Shown: in pieces, positions 7,260-17,200 of the stretch
Position numbering within the stretch: position 1 is the first letter of the stretch
Layout: every line of letters starts with the position of its first letter
Source: JAAYZM01 sp964510785
Lineage (GTDB): Bacteria > Actinomycetota > Actinomycetes > Actinomycetales > Cellulomonadaceae
NCBI GenBank assembly: GCA_964510785.1
Contig: CAZECM010000006.1
Span: 1-64,000, forward strand
Length of the DNA stretch: 64,000 nucleotides
Reading direction: 5' to 3'
Notes under the pieces: model-generated
Databases searched by the model: none
The model's input: the letters and a program-made list of their open reading frames with translations, nothing else
What the model was told of the DNA's origin: nothing
Translations under genes and position numbers: made by a program

Positions 7260-8606
7260 ATGAGCACCAAGGACCGTAGCGGCGAGGCCTTCGACCGCCT
7301 GCGTGCCGCGGACCCGGCGGGAGACCTTGTGCCGGACCATGCAGCACTGCGTCAGGCGGTGACCGAGCGCGCGACCGTGGTCGACGAGCTGGCGGTGCGC
7401 CGTCGTCGTCCGATGCGTGCCCTCCAGGTCGCGGCCGCGAGCGCCGGCGCTCTGGCGATCGGTGCGGGCGGCTTCGCCCTCGGTGGTGGCTTCGCCGGTG
7501 CCGGCGGGTCCGGTGCGGAGAGCACCTCCGCGGGAGACAGCGCGGGGGCGCTGCCCGCGATCACCCTCGGCTCGGCCCCCGCCTCGGAGCAGCAGGGCGA
7601 GATGGCCGCCTCGGATGGCGCGTCCGCGCTGCCCGGCCTCGGTGGCGCGTCTGACACGGCCGGCTACCGTGCGGAGTCCTCGGCCGACATGGCCTACTGG
7701 CCCGGCTACGGCGGGCGCACGGTGTTCCGCCAGTCCGGCCTGTCCACGAGCGGCGGCAGCGCGACGGCCTACGGCTACGACGCCGCGAGCGTCCACAGCG
7801 AGGAGACGCTCCGCCGGCTCGCGGACGCGCTCGGCGTCGAGGGCAAGGTGCGCGAGGAGTACGGCTCGCTCGTGATCGGGAACTACGACAACAACGACCC
7901 GACCGTCTCGATCTACGCCGACGGCACCGCGTCCTTCAACTACAACGACCCGGCCAAGGACGTCTGGTTCTGCGGCAAGAACGTCGACGGCGAGTGCGAG
8001 GAGCGCGACCTCGGCAAGGCGGTCCAGGGCGACGAGGCCATCGACGAGGCCCGCGACTTCCTCGTGACGCTCGGCCTGGACCCGGCGTCGTTCGAGCTCG
8101 AGGCCTCGGACGCCGAGATGTACGGCTCGACCGACTACTCCTCGGTCACCGCGTTCCGCGTGCTCGACGGTCAGCGCACGGGCGACCAGTGGGGCGTGAG
8201 CTTCACCGGCGCGGGCATCCAGGGTGCGTGGGGTGCGCTCGCGGAGCTCGTCGACCTCGGCGAGTACTCGGTGATCAGCCCGGCAGCGGCCGTCGAGCGG
8301 CTCAACGACCCGCGCTTCGGGATGTCGGGCTCGACGTACCCGCCGGGCTGGATGGGCCCGGCCATGGCACGCGAGGGTGTGGGCGTGGACGAGTACTCGG
8401 TGCCGCCCACGCCGTCGGCCGGCGACTCGTTCGACTGGCCCATCGAGAACGTGACGATCGTCGCCGAGCGGCTCGGCCTCGCCCAGCACTACCTCGGTGA
8501 CGGCTCCGTGGTCCTGGTCCCGACGTACGAGCTCTCCGCCGACGACGGCCGCACCTGGTCGGTCATCGCTGTCGCCGAGTCGCACCTGGACTTCTCCTCG
8601 AACTGA
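7260..8606 (+). CDS. membrane-anchored protein, probable regulator paired with the ECF sigma factor
   Basis: A 448-residue protein. Residues 1-55 look cytoplasmic and basic, residues about 57-80 form one hydrophobic span rich in Gly and Ala, and the rest is a large extracellular part rich in Ser, Gly, Asp and Tyr. The start has a clear GGAGGA six bases upstream, which excludes a longer reading with an upstream start. I do not recognise a zinc-binding anti-sigma motif, so the anti-sigma role rests on gene order and topology. It could also be an envelope stress sensor. Similar sigma/membrane-protein pairs are common in Micrococcales. Confidence 0.7.
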   Translation: MSTKDRSGEAFDRLRAADPAGDLVPDHAALRQAVTERATVVDELAVRRRRPMRALQVAAASAGALAIGAGGFALGGGFAGAGGSGAESTSAGDSAGALPAITLGSAPASEQQGEMAASDGASALPGLGGASDTAGYRAESSADMAYWPGYGGRTVFRQSGLSTSGGSATAYGYDAASVHSEETLRRLADALGVEGKVREEYGSLVIGNYDNNDPTVSIYADGTASFNYNDPAKDVWFCGKNVDGECEERDLGKAVQGDEAIDEARDFLVTLGLDPASFELEASDAEMYGSTDYSSVTAFRVLDGQRTGDQWGVSFTGAGIQGAWGALAELVDLGEYSVISPAAAVERLNDPRFGMSGSTYPPGWMGPAMAREGVGVDEYSVPPTPSAGDSFDWPIENVTIVAERLGLAQHYLGDGSVVLVPTYELSADDGRTWSVIAVAESHLDFSSN

Positions 8607-8630
8607 GAGCCAGCAGGGGGCACCAAGCTC

Positions 8631-8667
8631 GGGGCCGGCGCGCAGGGAGGGTCTGCGCGCCGGCCCC
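8631..8667 (+). terminator. strong bidirectional terminator hairpin
   Basis: A perfect 15-bp stem (8631-8645 with 8653-8667) and a 7-base loop. It lies between the converging regulator gene and the ABC permease gene and can serve both. Confidence 0.85.
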
Positions 8668-8679
8668 GCACTCTTGCCC

Positions 8680-8724
8680 GCTCGAGGTTGGCCCGTTCGA
8701 GGTTGGCCCGTTCGAAGGTGGCTA
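8680..8724. repeat. 15-base tandem repeat at the end of the permease gene
   Basis: Three units of a 15-base word (GTTCGAGGTTGGCCC with one or a few changes). The third unit runs into the permease stop codon. On the minus strand the units read ANLER-like pentapeptides, but they lie after the stop. Confidence 0.7.
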
Positions 8725-11280
8725 CTCGTAGGACACGGCGTCGAGCACGGGCAGGCGCGCGGCGCGGACGGCGGGCCACAGGGCGGCCAGCACGCCGACG
8801 ACGGCGGCCAACCCCACCATGACACCGAGCGAGGCCGCCGGTACGGCGAGCACCGAGAGGCCCTCGTCGGCGAAGACCCGCGGCATCGCGGCGGCGAGTC
8901 CCACGCCGACGAGGACGCCGACGACGGTCCCGAACACGGCCGTGAGCACCGACTCGATCGTGACGGTCCCCGCGAGCTGGAACCGCCCGAGCCCGACGGC
9001 GCGCAGCAGCCCGATCTCTCGCGTGCGCTCGATGATCGAGAGCGCGAGCGTGTTGACGATGCCGAGCACCGCGATGACGATCGACAGCCCCAGCAGCGCG
9101 TACAGGATCACGAGGACCTGTTCGACCTGGGCCGCGATGCTCGAGGCGAACTCCTCGCCGTCGAGCACGGAGAGCACGGCGAACGGTTCGACGGCGGACA
9201 CGAGCCCGGCCCGCACCTCGTCGGCCGTGGCGCCCGGCTCGCTGTTCACCATGAGCACGGCGAGGAACGTCGAGGGCAGCGGGGCGATCGACTCGAACAC
9301 GTCGTCGGGCAGCAGCACCGCCGCGTCCATCGTCTGGGTCGACTGGATCGCGCCGATGCGGAGCGTGACGGACCCGGTGTCGCTGCTGAGCGTGAGCTCG
9401 TCGCCCACGTGCCAGTCGTTGGCCTTCGCGGCGGACTCGCGCACGGCCGCCTCGCCGGCGGCGAGCGAGGACATCGAGCCCTCGATCGCCTCGACGTGCA
9501 GGCTGCGCCCGAACGTTGCCGGGTCGATGCCGACCACGGGTAGGGGTACGGCGTCGGCCTCGCCCGCGGCGCCGACCGCGAGGTACGAGACCCACACCGG
9601 GTCGACCACGTCGACGCCCGCCACGTCCCGCACGGCCTCGAGCGCCCCGGACGGGACAACCTGGGCCGGCGTGGTGACGATGAAGTCCGCGGTGAAGTCC
9701 GACTCGACGATCGCCCGGGTGGACGCTTGCGTCGAGGCGGCGAGCACGGCGGCGGCCCCGACGAGGGCCATGCCGATCATGAGGGCGCCAGCGGTCGAGG
9801 CGGTGCGCCGCGGGTTGCGCAGCACGTTGCCCTGCGCGATGCGCCCCACCGGCCGGACGGCCGCGACGAACGGCACGGACAGCACGCGGAGCGTCGCACG
9901 GGCGATGACGGGGGAGAGCATGAGGACGCCGACGACGACGCCGCCCGCCCCGGCACCGAGCACGCCACCGCGGTTGTCCGCCACCCACCCTTCCCCGCCG
10001 GAGAGCGCGGCGACCAGCACGGCCGCGGCACCGGACGCCGTCAGCGCCAGGCCGAGCCACCCCCGCAGCCGCAGCGAGCGCTCCGTCTCGGCGGTGTCGT
10101 CACGCATCGCCTCGACGGGCCGGGTCAGCGCCGCGCGCCGAGCCGGCAGGACGGCGGCGAGGACGGCGACGACGGTCCCCACCGCGAGGCTCACGAGCAC
10201 GGTGGTCGCGTCGACGGGGACTCGCCCGGCGAGGTCCATGCCGAACCGTTCGAACACCACCTTGAGCGCCGAGACGAGCCCGTAGCCACCGAGCAGGCCC
10301 AGCCCCGATCCGAGCAGGCCGACCGCGGTGGCCTGGACGAGCACCGACCCGAACACCTGGCCGGGCGACGCCCCGACGGCCCGCAGCATCGCGAGCTCAC
10401 GCTGGCGCTGGCGGATGTCCATCGCGAACGTGTTGGCGATGATGAACGCGCCGACGAAGAGGGCGATGAGGGCGAAGACGAGCAGGAACGTCGTGACGAA
10501 GCCGAGGGACTCCTCGATCTGGGCGGAGGTCTCGGCCCGCATCGCCTCGCCCGTCACGGCCTCGACGCCGTCGGGCAGCACCGCACCGATCCGTGCGGCG
10601 AGCTCGGCCTCCTCGACCGAGCCGTCCCCGTACGCCGCGACCGACGGCACGAGCCCGTCGGGGGCGAACATCGCCCGCGCGGTGTCGACGTCGAACAGCG
10701 TGATCGTGGCACCCGCGACAGGGCCGAAGCCGGCGATCTCGCCGACGACGGTCACCTCGGCGACCTCGCCCGCGACGACGATCCTGGTCTCGTCTCCGAT
10801 CGCCAGCCCGGAGTTGGCGAGCGTCCCCGACTCGAGCGCGATCTCCGCGGGCCCCGTGGGTGCCGCGCCCGCGACGATCTCCTGGGCCGGCTCCTCGGGG
10901 TAGAAGGCGAAGCCGAAGCTCGGGGCGCCGCCGATGGATACAGCGGTGCCGTCGGCGCCCACGAGGATGACGGACCCGGTGAGCTCGGGCAGGGCGACGT
11001 CGACGCCGTCGACGGCCGCGACCTCGTCGGCGAGGCCGATCGGGACGCGGTCCCGGGCGGGGGCGATCGGATCGAGGAGGTTCGTGGCCTCCTCCTGCAC
11101 GCCGCGCACGTACGAGTCCGCGACCATCGAGCCCGTCACGAGGTCGTCGAACGTGGTCGAGAGCATCGCGCGCAGGGCGAACGTGCCCGAGACGAAGGAC
11201 ACGCCGAGCGTCACGGCGAGCACGGACAGGGCGAACTTGACGAGGTGCGCGCGCACGGCGCGCAGGGCGACGCGGCGCAT
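8722..11280 (-). CDS. ABC transporter permease, FtsX/MacB-like, duplicated
   Basis: An 852-residue membrane protein with two FtsX-type cores. The first membrane helix is near residue 20, then a large extracellular domain, a three-helix FtsX core around residues 260-385, a further hydrophobic segment around 410-480, a second extracellular domain, and a last three-helix core (about 720-840). Members of this type extrude lipids, peptides or lipoproteins, or transmit mechanical signals to the cell wall. The ATG shares one base with the ATPase stop (TGATG), so the two are coupled. The substrate is unknown. Confidence 0.9.
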   Translation of the reverse strand: MRRVALRAVRAHLVKFALSVLAVTLGVSFVSGTFALRAMLSTTFDDLVTGSMVADSYVRGVQEEATNLLDPIAPARDRVPIGLADEVAAVDGVDVALPELTGSVILVGADGTAVSIGGAPSFGFAFYPEEPAQEIVAGAAPTGPAEIALESGTLANSGLAIGDETRIVVAGEVAEVTVVGEIAGFGPVAGATITLFDVDTARAMFAPDGLVPSVAAYGDGSVEEAELAARIGAVLPDGVEAVTGEAMRAETSAQIEESLGFVTTFLLVFALIALFVGAFIIANTFAMDIRQRQRELAMLRAVGASPGQVFGSVLVQATAVGLLGSGLGLLGGYGLVSALKVVFERFGMDLAGRVPVDATTVLVSLAVGTVVAVLAAVLPARRAALTRPVEAMRDDTAETERSLRLRGWLGLALTASGAAAVLVAALSGGEGWVADNRGGVLGAGAGGVVVGVLMLSPVIARATLRVLSVPFVAAVRPVGRIAQGNVLRNPRRTASTAGALMIGMALVGAAAVLAASTQASTRAIVESDFTADFIVTTPAQVVPSGALEAVRDVAGVDVVDPVWVSYLAVGAAGEADAVPLPVVGIDPATFGRSLHVEAIEGSMSSLAAGEAAVRESAAKANDWHVGDELTLSSDTGSVTLRIGAIQSTQTMDAAVLLPDDVFESIAPLPSTFLAVLMVNSEPGATADEVRAGLVSAVEPFAVLSVLDGEEFASSIAAQVEQVLVILYALLGLSIVIAVLGIVNTLALSIIERTREIGLLRAVGLGRFQLAGTVTIESVLTAVFGTVVGVLVGVGLAAAMPRVFADEGLSVLAVPAASLGVMVGLAAVVGVLAALWPAVRAARLPVLDAVSYE

Positions 11281-12119
11281 CAGCGGCCGACCCCGGGTGA
11301 GGCCGCGTGGATCCCCGAGGAGGTCGGTGCACCGTGCAGTGCGCCGTCGTGGGTCGGTGGGCCCGCGTGCGCCCCACGGTGAGGCGCGAGCTCACGCAGC
11401 GCGTCGAGGACGGTCTCGGCGGTGGGGCGCTCGAGCTCGCCCACGAGCCGCCCGTCCGCGAGGAACAGGACGCGGTGGGCGTAGGCGGCCGCCGTCGGCT
11501 CGTGCGTGACCATGACGACGGACTGGCCGAGCTCGTCGACGCTGCGGCGCAGGAAGCCGAGCACCTCGGCGGAGGAGTTCGAGTCGAGGTTGCCGGTGGG
11601 CTCGTCGGCGAACACGACGGCCGGGCGGGACACGAGGGCCCTCGCGCACGCGACGCGCTGCTGCTGGCCGCCCGAGAGCTCCGAGGGGCGGTGCTTCAAC
11701 CGGTCACCGAGCCCGACCGCCTCGATCACCTCCTCGAGGTAGGCGCGGTCCACCTTGCGGCGCGCGATGTCGAGGGGGAGCGTGATGTTCTCGAGCGCCG
11801 TGAGCGTCGGCACGAGGTTGAACGCCTGGAACACGAAGCCGACCTCGGTGCGCCGCAGCTTGGTGAGCTTGCGCTCGGGCAGCGCGGAGATCTCGGTCCC
11901 GCCCACGACGACGGTGCCCGACGTCGGGGAGTCCAGCCCCGCGAGGCAGTGCATGAGCGTGGACTTGCCCGAGCCCGACGGCCCCATGATCGCGGTGAAC
12001 TCCCCGCGGTGCAGGTCGACGTCGACGCCGTCGAGGGCACGGACTGCGGCCTCGCCCTTCCCGTACACCTTGACGAGCGAGCGGGCGTAGGCGATGGAAT
12101 CTGTGGCGGTTGTCGTCAT
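11280..12119 (-). CDS. ABC transporter ATP-binding protein, MacB/LolD-type
   Basis: A 279-residue ATPase that powers the adjacent FtsX-like permease. Walker A GPSGSGKST, Q-loop FQAFNL, signature LSGGQQQR, Walker B VVFADEPTGNLD and the switch His in MVTHEP are all intact. The ATG at 12119 opens the natural N-terminus (MTTTATDSIAYARSL). The C-terminal 30 residues are a Pro/His-rich extension beyond the usual family end. It lies 77 bases downstream of a secreted-protein gene on the same strand with no clear terminator between them, so co-transcription is possible. Confidence 0.94.
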   Translation of the reverse strand: MTTTATDSIAYARSLVKVYGKGEAAVRALDGVDVDLHRGEFTAIMGPSGSGKSTLMHCLAGLDSPTSGTVVVGGTEISALPERKLTKLRRTEVGFVFQAFNLVPTLTALENITLPLDIARRKVDRAYLEEVIEAVGLGDRLKHRPSELSGGQQQRVACARALVSRPAVVFADEPTGNLDSNSSAEVLGFLRRSVDELGQSVVMVTHEPTAAAYAHRVLFLADGRLVGELERPTAETVLDALRELAPHRGAHAGPPTHDGALHGAPTSSGIHAASPGVGR

Positions 12120-12196
12120 GTGGCCATCCTGATCCGCCGGGCGGGCATGCCGCGACCCGGAATCCCCCTGAACGATCCCTGAGTCACCCCTGAGGG

Positions 12197-14143
12197 TCAC
12201 CTGACCCGCAGGGTCTTCTTGGTGGCTTTCGGCTTGGCGTAGGTCTTGGCCTTCGGGGTGTACGTGACGGTCACCTTGACCTTGCCGCGGGCCTTGAGGC
12301 TCGCACCACGGATGGTGACCTTGCCCGACTTCACGGTCTTCGTGTACGTCTTCTTGCCGATCTTCACGGTGACCTTGCCGGTCGGCTCGGGCCCACCCTT
12401 CGTGCCCTTGACCGTGACGGTCAGGGTGGGTCGCTCGCCCTTCGCCACGGTCCACTTCTTCGGTCCCTTGACCGTGAGCGTGGCCTTGGCCTTCGTGATC
12501 TTCAGCGTGCTCACCGCCGACGTGGACGCGAGCACCGTCGCGGTCCCGGCGGCGCTCGCGACGATCCGGTGCGCGCCGGTCTTGCTGCCTCGAGGCAGCG
12601 TGAACGACGCCGTGGCCTTCGTGCCGTTGACCGCGGGCCGCTTGGTAGCGAGCGCCTTGCCGTCGAGCGTGAGCGTCACCGCGCCTGTCGGGCTCCCCGC
12701 CACCGCCCGTACCGTCACGGTCGCCGTCACCTTCGCCCCGAACTTCGCCGACGACGCGGACAGGGCGACCGTCGTCGTCGCGGCCGCCTTGCCCACGGGG
12801 GCCGTCGGGGGCGAGGTCGTGGCCTCGGCCACGTATCCCGCCCGGCTCGCGGTGACGCGCACCGAGATCCGCTTGCCGACGTCGGCGACCGTGGGGGTGA
12901 AGCCCACTCCGACGGCGTGGGGGATGGCCACCCCGTCGCGGAGCCACTGCCGGGCGAACGTCACGCCTAGGACCGCCCACGTGCCCGGCGCGCTCGTGAG
13001 CGACTGCCCGAGGCGTGCTGTCCCCGTGACCGCCGGGCTCGAGAGCGGGTCGATGCGCGGGGTGACGAGGTTCCAGTCGACGACGGCGCCCGACTCCAGC
13101 ACCTCGAACGTGGCTGCCGCGTCGCCCGGGGCCGGCGGCGCCGTGCCGCCGCCGAGGTACTGGCCATGGGGAACGGGACCGGACGATGCAGATGCGAAGC
13201 TCGTGTCGAAGTAGAGGGTGTACCGCGCCCCGGGTTCGAGGGCCTGCGACCAGGAGCCGTCGCCCTCGGTGTCCTCGGGCAGGCCGTCGAAGTGCACGGG
13301 GTCGAGCCAGCGCGCGCCCACCGGGTCCCAGCGACGCGCGGCCACCTGGACGAGGTACGCGGGCGCGCCGCCGCTCGTCACGATGCCGCTGACCGCCGCG
13401 CCACGGCGCAGCGTGATCGGAGCGAGCTCCGGGCTGGTGCCACCCACGAGGAACGAGCCGGCAAGCTCGGGCTGCGTCGTGCTTCCGAGGTACGTCGGCA
13501 GGTAGGCCCCGGCGTAGACGAGCACCGTGTAGCGGTGGCCCGTGCGCAGCCGGTGGAGGCGGAAGGTCCCGGTCACGTCGAGCGGCACGGTGCCGACGAG
13601 GTCGTCGTCGTGCGCGATCCTGTCATCGGTGACGTCGAAGAGGAAGACGGTCCCGTCGGTGACGGCGTCGTCCTCGTCCCCTACCGCGGAGCCGAAGGCG
13701 GAGTACGCGACCTCGGTGAGCAGCTCGATGGCCAGCGGCCCACCGGGGACGAAGGTTGCGACCTCCCAGTCGGGGGCGTCGGGGTCGGCCGGGGGCGTAG
13801 AACCGCCGCCGAGATACTGCTGGGGGTAGGTCGTCCCGGGTGCGGTGAGGCGAAGCGTGTAGCTGCTCCCCGCATCGAGCTGGAGGGAGAGGCGGCCGTC
13901 CCCGTCGGTCACCTCGGAGTTCGCGACGTGGGTGATCTGCTCCCACTCGATGTCCGCCGGCTGCCACTTCCACAGCGTGATGGCCACGTCGGCGAGGGGG
14001 GTCGGTAGCAGCTCGCCGCGAACCGTGCCCGTCACCTCGACGAGTCCGTCGTCGGCGGCCGCCGGTGTCGCGGAGAGGTGGAGCGCGAGCGCGAGTGCCA
14101 GCAGTGCTGCGAGTGCTGACCGTGCGCTGGTGCCTGGTGTCAT
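12197..14143 (-). CDS. secreted cell-surface protein with Ig-like repeats and a lysine-rich end
   Basis: A 648-residue exported protein with a signal peptide (residues 1-30, cleavage after about ATPAAA). The N-terminal half has repeated all-beta modules with GTVRGEL, GSAVGDE and SGIVTSGG type strands, like carboxypeptidase-regulatory or CNA-B folds. Then comes a PKD/Ig-type segment, then two Ig-like modules ending in a strongly basic part with motifs such as PTGKVTVKIGKKT and KGKVKV. No sortase motif is seen. The start at 14143 has GGGGAG just upstream; an ATG 21 bases earlier would place that site inside the gene. The C-terminal modules resemble those of the neighbouring subtilase. Confidence 0.75.
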   Translation of the reverse strand: MTPGTSARSALAALLALALALHLSATPAAADDGLVEVTGTVRGELLPTPLADVAITLWKWQPADIEWEQITHVANSEVTDGDGRLSLQLDAGSSYTLRLTAPGTTYPQQYLGGGSTPPADPDAPDWEVATFVPGGPLAIELLTEVAYSAFGSAVGDEDDAVTDGTVFLFDVTDDRIAHDDDLVGTVPLDVTGTFRLHRLRTGHRYTVLVYAGAYLPTYLGSTTQPELAGSFLVGGTSPELAPITLRRGAAVSGIVTSGGAPAYLVQVAARRWDPVGARWLDPVHFDGLPEDTEGDGSWSQALEPGARYTLYFDTSFASASSGPVPHGQYLGGGTAPPAPGDAAATFEVLESGAVVDWNLVTPRIDPLSSPAVTGTARLGQSLTSAPGTWAVLGVTFARQWLRDGVAIPHAVGVGFTPTVADVGKRISVRVTASRAGYVAEATTSPPTAPVGKAAATTTVALSASSAKFGAKVTATVTVRAVAGSPTGAVTLTLDGKALATKRPAVNGTKATASFTLPRGSKTGAHRIVASAAGTATVLASTSAVSTLKITKAKATLTVKGPKKWTVAKGERPTLTVTVKGTKGGPEPTGKVTVKIGKKTYTKTVKSGKVTIRGASLKARGKVKVTVTYTPKAKTYAKPKATKKTLRVR

Positions 14144-14226
14144 CCTTCTCCCCACGCGGAACACGGTAGGGCAATACGGACATTCGGGGCAGGTCCGTCC
14201 GGGGGATGGTCCGGGTGAAGCAGCGA

Positions 14227-14263
14227 GCGGGCCGGGACCTCGACGAGGAGGATCCCGGCCCGC
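14227..14263 (-). terminator. terminator hairpin of the subtilase gene
   Basis: A perfect 11-bp stem (14227-14237 with 14253-14263) with a 15-base loop, 17 bases after the subtilase stop codon. Confidence 0.75.
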
Positions 14264-14279
14264 TTGCCGTGCTGCGGGA

Positions 14280-17200
14280 CTACCGCTTGATCTTGAAGGT
14301 GTACGACTTCGACGCCTTGGCGTGGGTCGACTTGCCGGCGTAGGTGACCTTCACCTTCGTCGTCTTCGTGATCTTCGGCAGCCGGACCGTCGCCTTGCCG
14401 TTCTTCAGCGTGGCGGTGACGGTCTTCTTGCCGATCTTGACGGAGACCTTGCCGGTGGCCTTGACCGCGCCCTTGGGCACGGAGACGGTCACGGTGAGGT
14501 TCGGCCTCGTGTTCTTCTTGACCTTCCAGCTCTTGGTCGCGCCCTTCAGCGAGGTCTTGACCTTCGAGATGGTGAGGGTGGCCTTCCCGTCGGACGGCTT
14601 GACCGTCTCGCTGCCCGAGTAGCTCGCGACCAGCTTGTGCTTGCCGACCTTGAGGTTGCGCGGGAGCGCGATGGTCGCCTTGCCGGAGGCACCGCTCGTC
14701 CACACCGTGGCGGTGCCGAGGGTCTTGGTGCCCTCCTTGAGGGTGACCTTGCCGGTCGGGCGGTCGCCCTTGGCGGTGACCGTGATCTGTGCGGTCACCT
14801 TGGACCCGAAGCTCGCCTTGGTGGGCTTGAGCACGAGCTTCGTCGTGGACACGACGAGCTCGGTGGGCTCCTCGGGCTCTTCCGGGATGGTCGCGGTCAC
14901 GTCCACCACCTGGGCGCGAGCGCCCGTGGCGTTGAGCGTGTGCAGCAGGAGGAGCTTGCCGCTCGCCGGCGTGTTCTCCGTGCGGTGCACGGTGATGGCC
15001 GCACCCGCCTCGCTGAACACGTGCGTCGGGGGCGCGAAGTCACCGGAGAACACGTAGTTCGGCGTGAACGGGTCCGCCGTGAAGGAGGCCTCGTCGATGA
15101 TCCCGTTCTCCGCGTCGGCGTACGGCGAGTACGTCTGCACGCGGAACGTCGGGGTGTCACCCTCGGCGATGCCGACCCAGCCCGGCCCGATCGGGACCAC
15201 GACCTGGTTGTTGTCGAACACCGAGAACTCGAAGTCCGAGCCCCAGTTGATCGGGTAGTAGTCGAGCAGGCCGCCCCACGAGAGCTCGCCCGTGGTGGGG
15301 TCCTCGCCGACCACCTCGAACGTCAGGGCGAACAGGGAGTCCTGTGCGTCGTCGCCCTTGATGACCGCGGTCTCGAGGTCCCACGTGCCGTCACCGTCGA
15401 TGTCCGTCGCGACGAGCGGGATCATCGCCGAGCCGAGCGTGGCCCAGTTCCCGTCCGTCGCCACACCGACGCTGATGAGCGAGTCCTCCAGGGTGCCGCC
15501 GTCGGCCAGGACCGCCGGGACGTCGGACGCGAATCCCACGTACCGGATGTCGCCCGAGGCGATGACCGAGTCGCTCGTGACCGCGTTGCTGGTCTCAAGC
15601 TTCGGGCTCGTCGCGACGAGCTCGAGCGGTGCGGTGAAGCCGTACCACCCGGGCTGGAACACGTCCCGTCCGGACAGCGCGAGCGGTGCCGAGTCGGCGG
15701 TGCCGAGCGCGACGTCCGCCCCGGAGATCTCCGTGACCGGCTTCGGTGCGACGTGCACGGGAACGCGAAGCGCGTCGTTCCCGTAGGGCGTGACCTCGAG
15801 CCAGCCGGAGATGTTCGACACGAAGTCGCGCGGCAGCACGCCGATGACGTTGACGTTCGGGTCCTGCGTGGGCTCGGTCGTGCGCTCGAGGGCGTCACGA
15901 TCGAGCGTCACCTTGACGGTGATGAGACCCGCCTGTCCCGCCGGCACCGAGAGTGAGCTCGGTGTGGCGGTGATGGCACCGTTCGCGTTGCCGTTCGCGT
16001 CCACGAACGCCGCGTCGTAGGTCTGCGGCGTGGCGCCGAGGTTGCGCACCGTGACGGTTCGGGTCAGGGTCACGACGTCCTCGGCGACCTCGACCACACC
16101 GAACGCGACCGAGACCCCGGCCGGGTTCTCGGACGCGAACGCGAGCGTCTCGGTCTGGACGGCGCTCAGGGCGTCGACGCGACCGGAACCGACCCGCTCG
16201 GGGCCGTAGACGTCGCCCGTCTGGCCGGCGCCGGTGAACACGTCGTGGGTCGCCGTGTTCATGACGGCGGCCTTGACCTGCTCCGGCGTCCAGCCCGGGT
16301 GAGCCTCGGTCACGAGCGCGGCGATGCCCGCGACGTGCGGGGTCGCCATCGAGGTGCCCGAGAGCGTCGATGCGGCGGACCCGCCGCCCGAGGCGGCCGA
16401 GGAGATGTTCGTGCCGGGTGCCGCGACGTCGGGCTTCACGACGCCGAGCGAACCGTGCACACCGCGCGACGATCCCGGGTTGATGAGATCGCCGAGGGCG
16501 GGGTTGACCTCGAAGCCCGCGTTCGCGAACGACGGGCCGACGGCGGCCTCGACGCCACCGGCGAGGATCGCGGGCTGGAGCGCCGTGGTGGCCGTTCCGG
16601 TGAGCTGGGCGCCCGGGATCACCGCGTTGCCCGCGATGCCCGCGCTGAAGACGGCCGTCTGGCTGCTCAGCAGGACACCGATCGCGCCGGCTGCCGCCGC
16701 GTTGTTGAAGCGGGCGGCGGAGCCGCACTCGAGCGCCGCGTCCTGGTCGTTCCAGTACAGGTAGGCGATCTTGCCCGCGACGAGCGCGGCCTGCTCGGCC
16801 GAGAAGGGCTGGCAGCCGCTGAAGGTCGCCGAGATACCGACGACCTCGCCGGCCGCGTCCGCGCCGCCGCTGTAGTTCACGGAGTTCTGCGCGGCGTGGG
16901 TGCCCACGAGACCAGCGTCGGGGGCCGCGGTGACCTCGATGGCGTCGAAGGTCTGCGAGTTGCCCACGGAGTTGGCGACCGTGAGGGCGCTGTTCGAGTT
17001 GCCCGGGGAACCGCCGATGTCGGTGACGTCCCCGCCGTTGCCCGAGGCGATGACGGAGAGCACGCCCATCGTCGTGAGCTTGTCGATGAAGAGGTTCTCC
17101 GGGTCGTCGGCGGGTGAGCCGTCAGAACCGAGGGAGAGGTTGAGGATGTCGAGACGGTCGTTGAAGTCGCCGTCGTCGTTGGGGTCCGCGGACCACTCGA

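Noticed and set aside
8680..8724. pentapeptide-repeat gene fragment
   Set aside because: Only three 15-base units are seen, after the permease stop; too short to claim a coding remnant.
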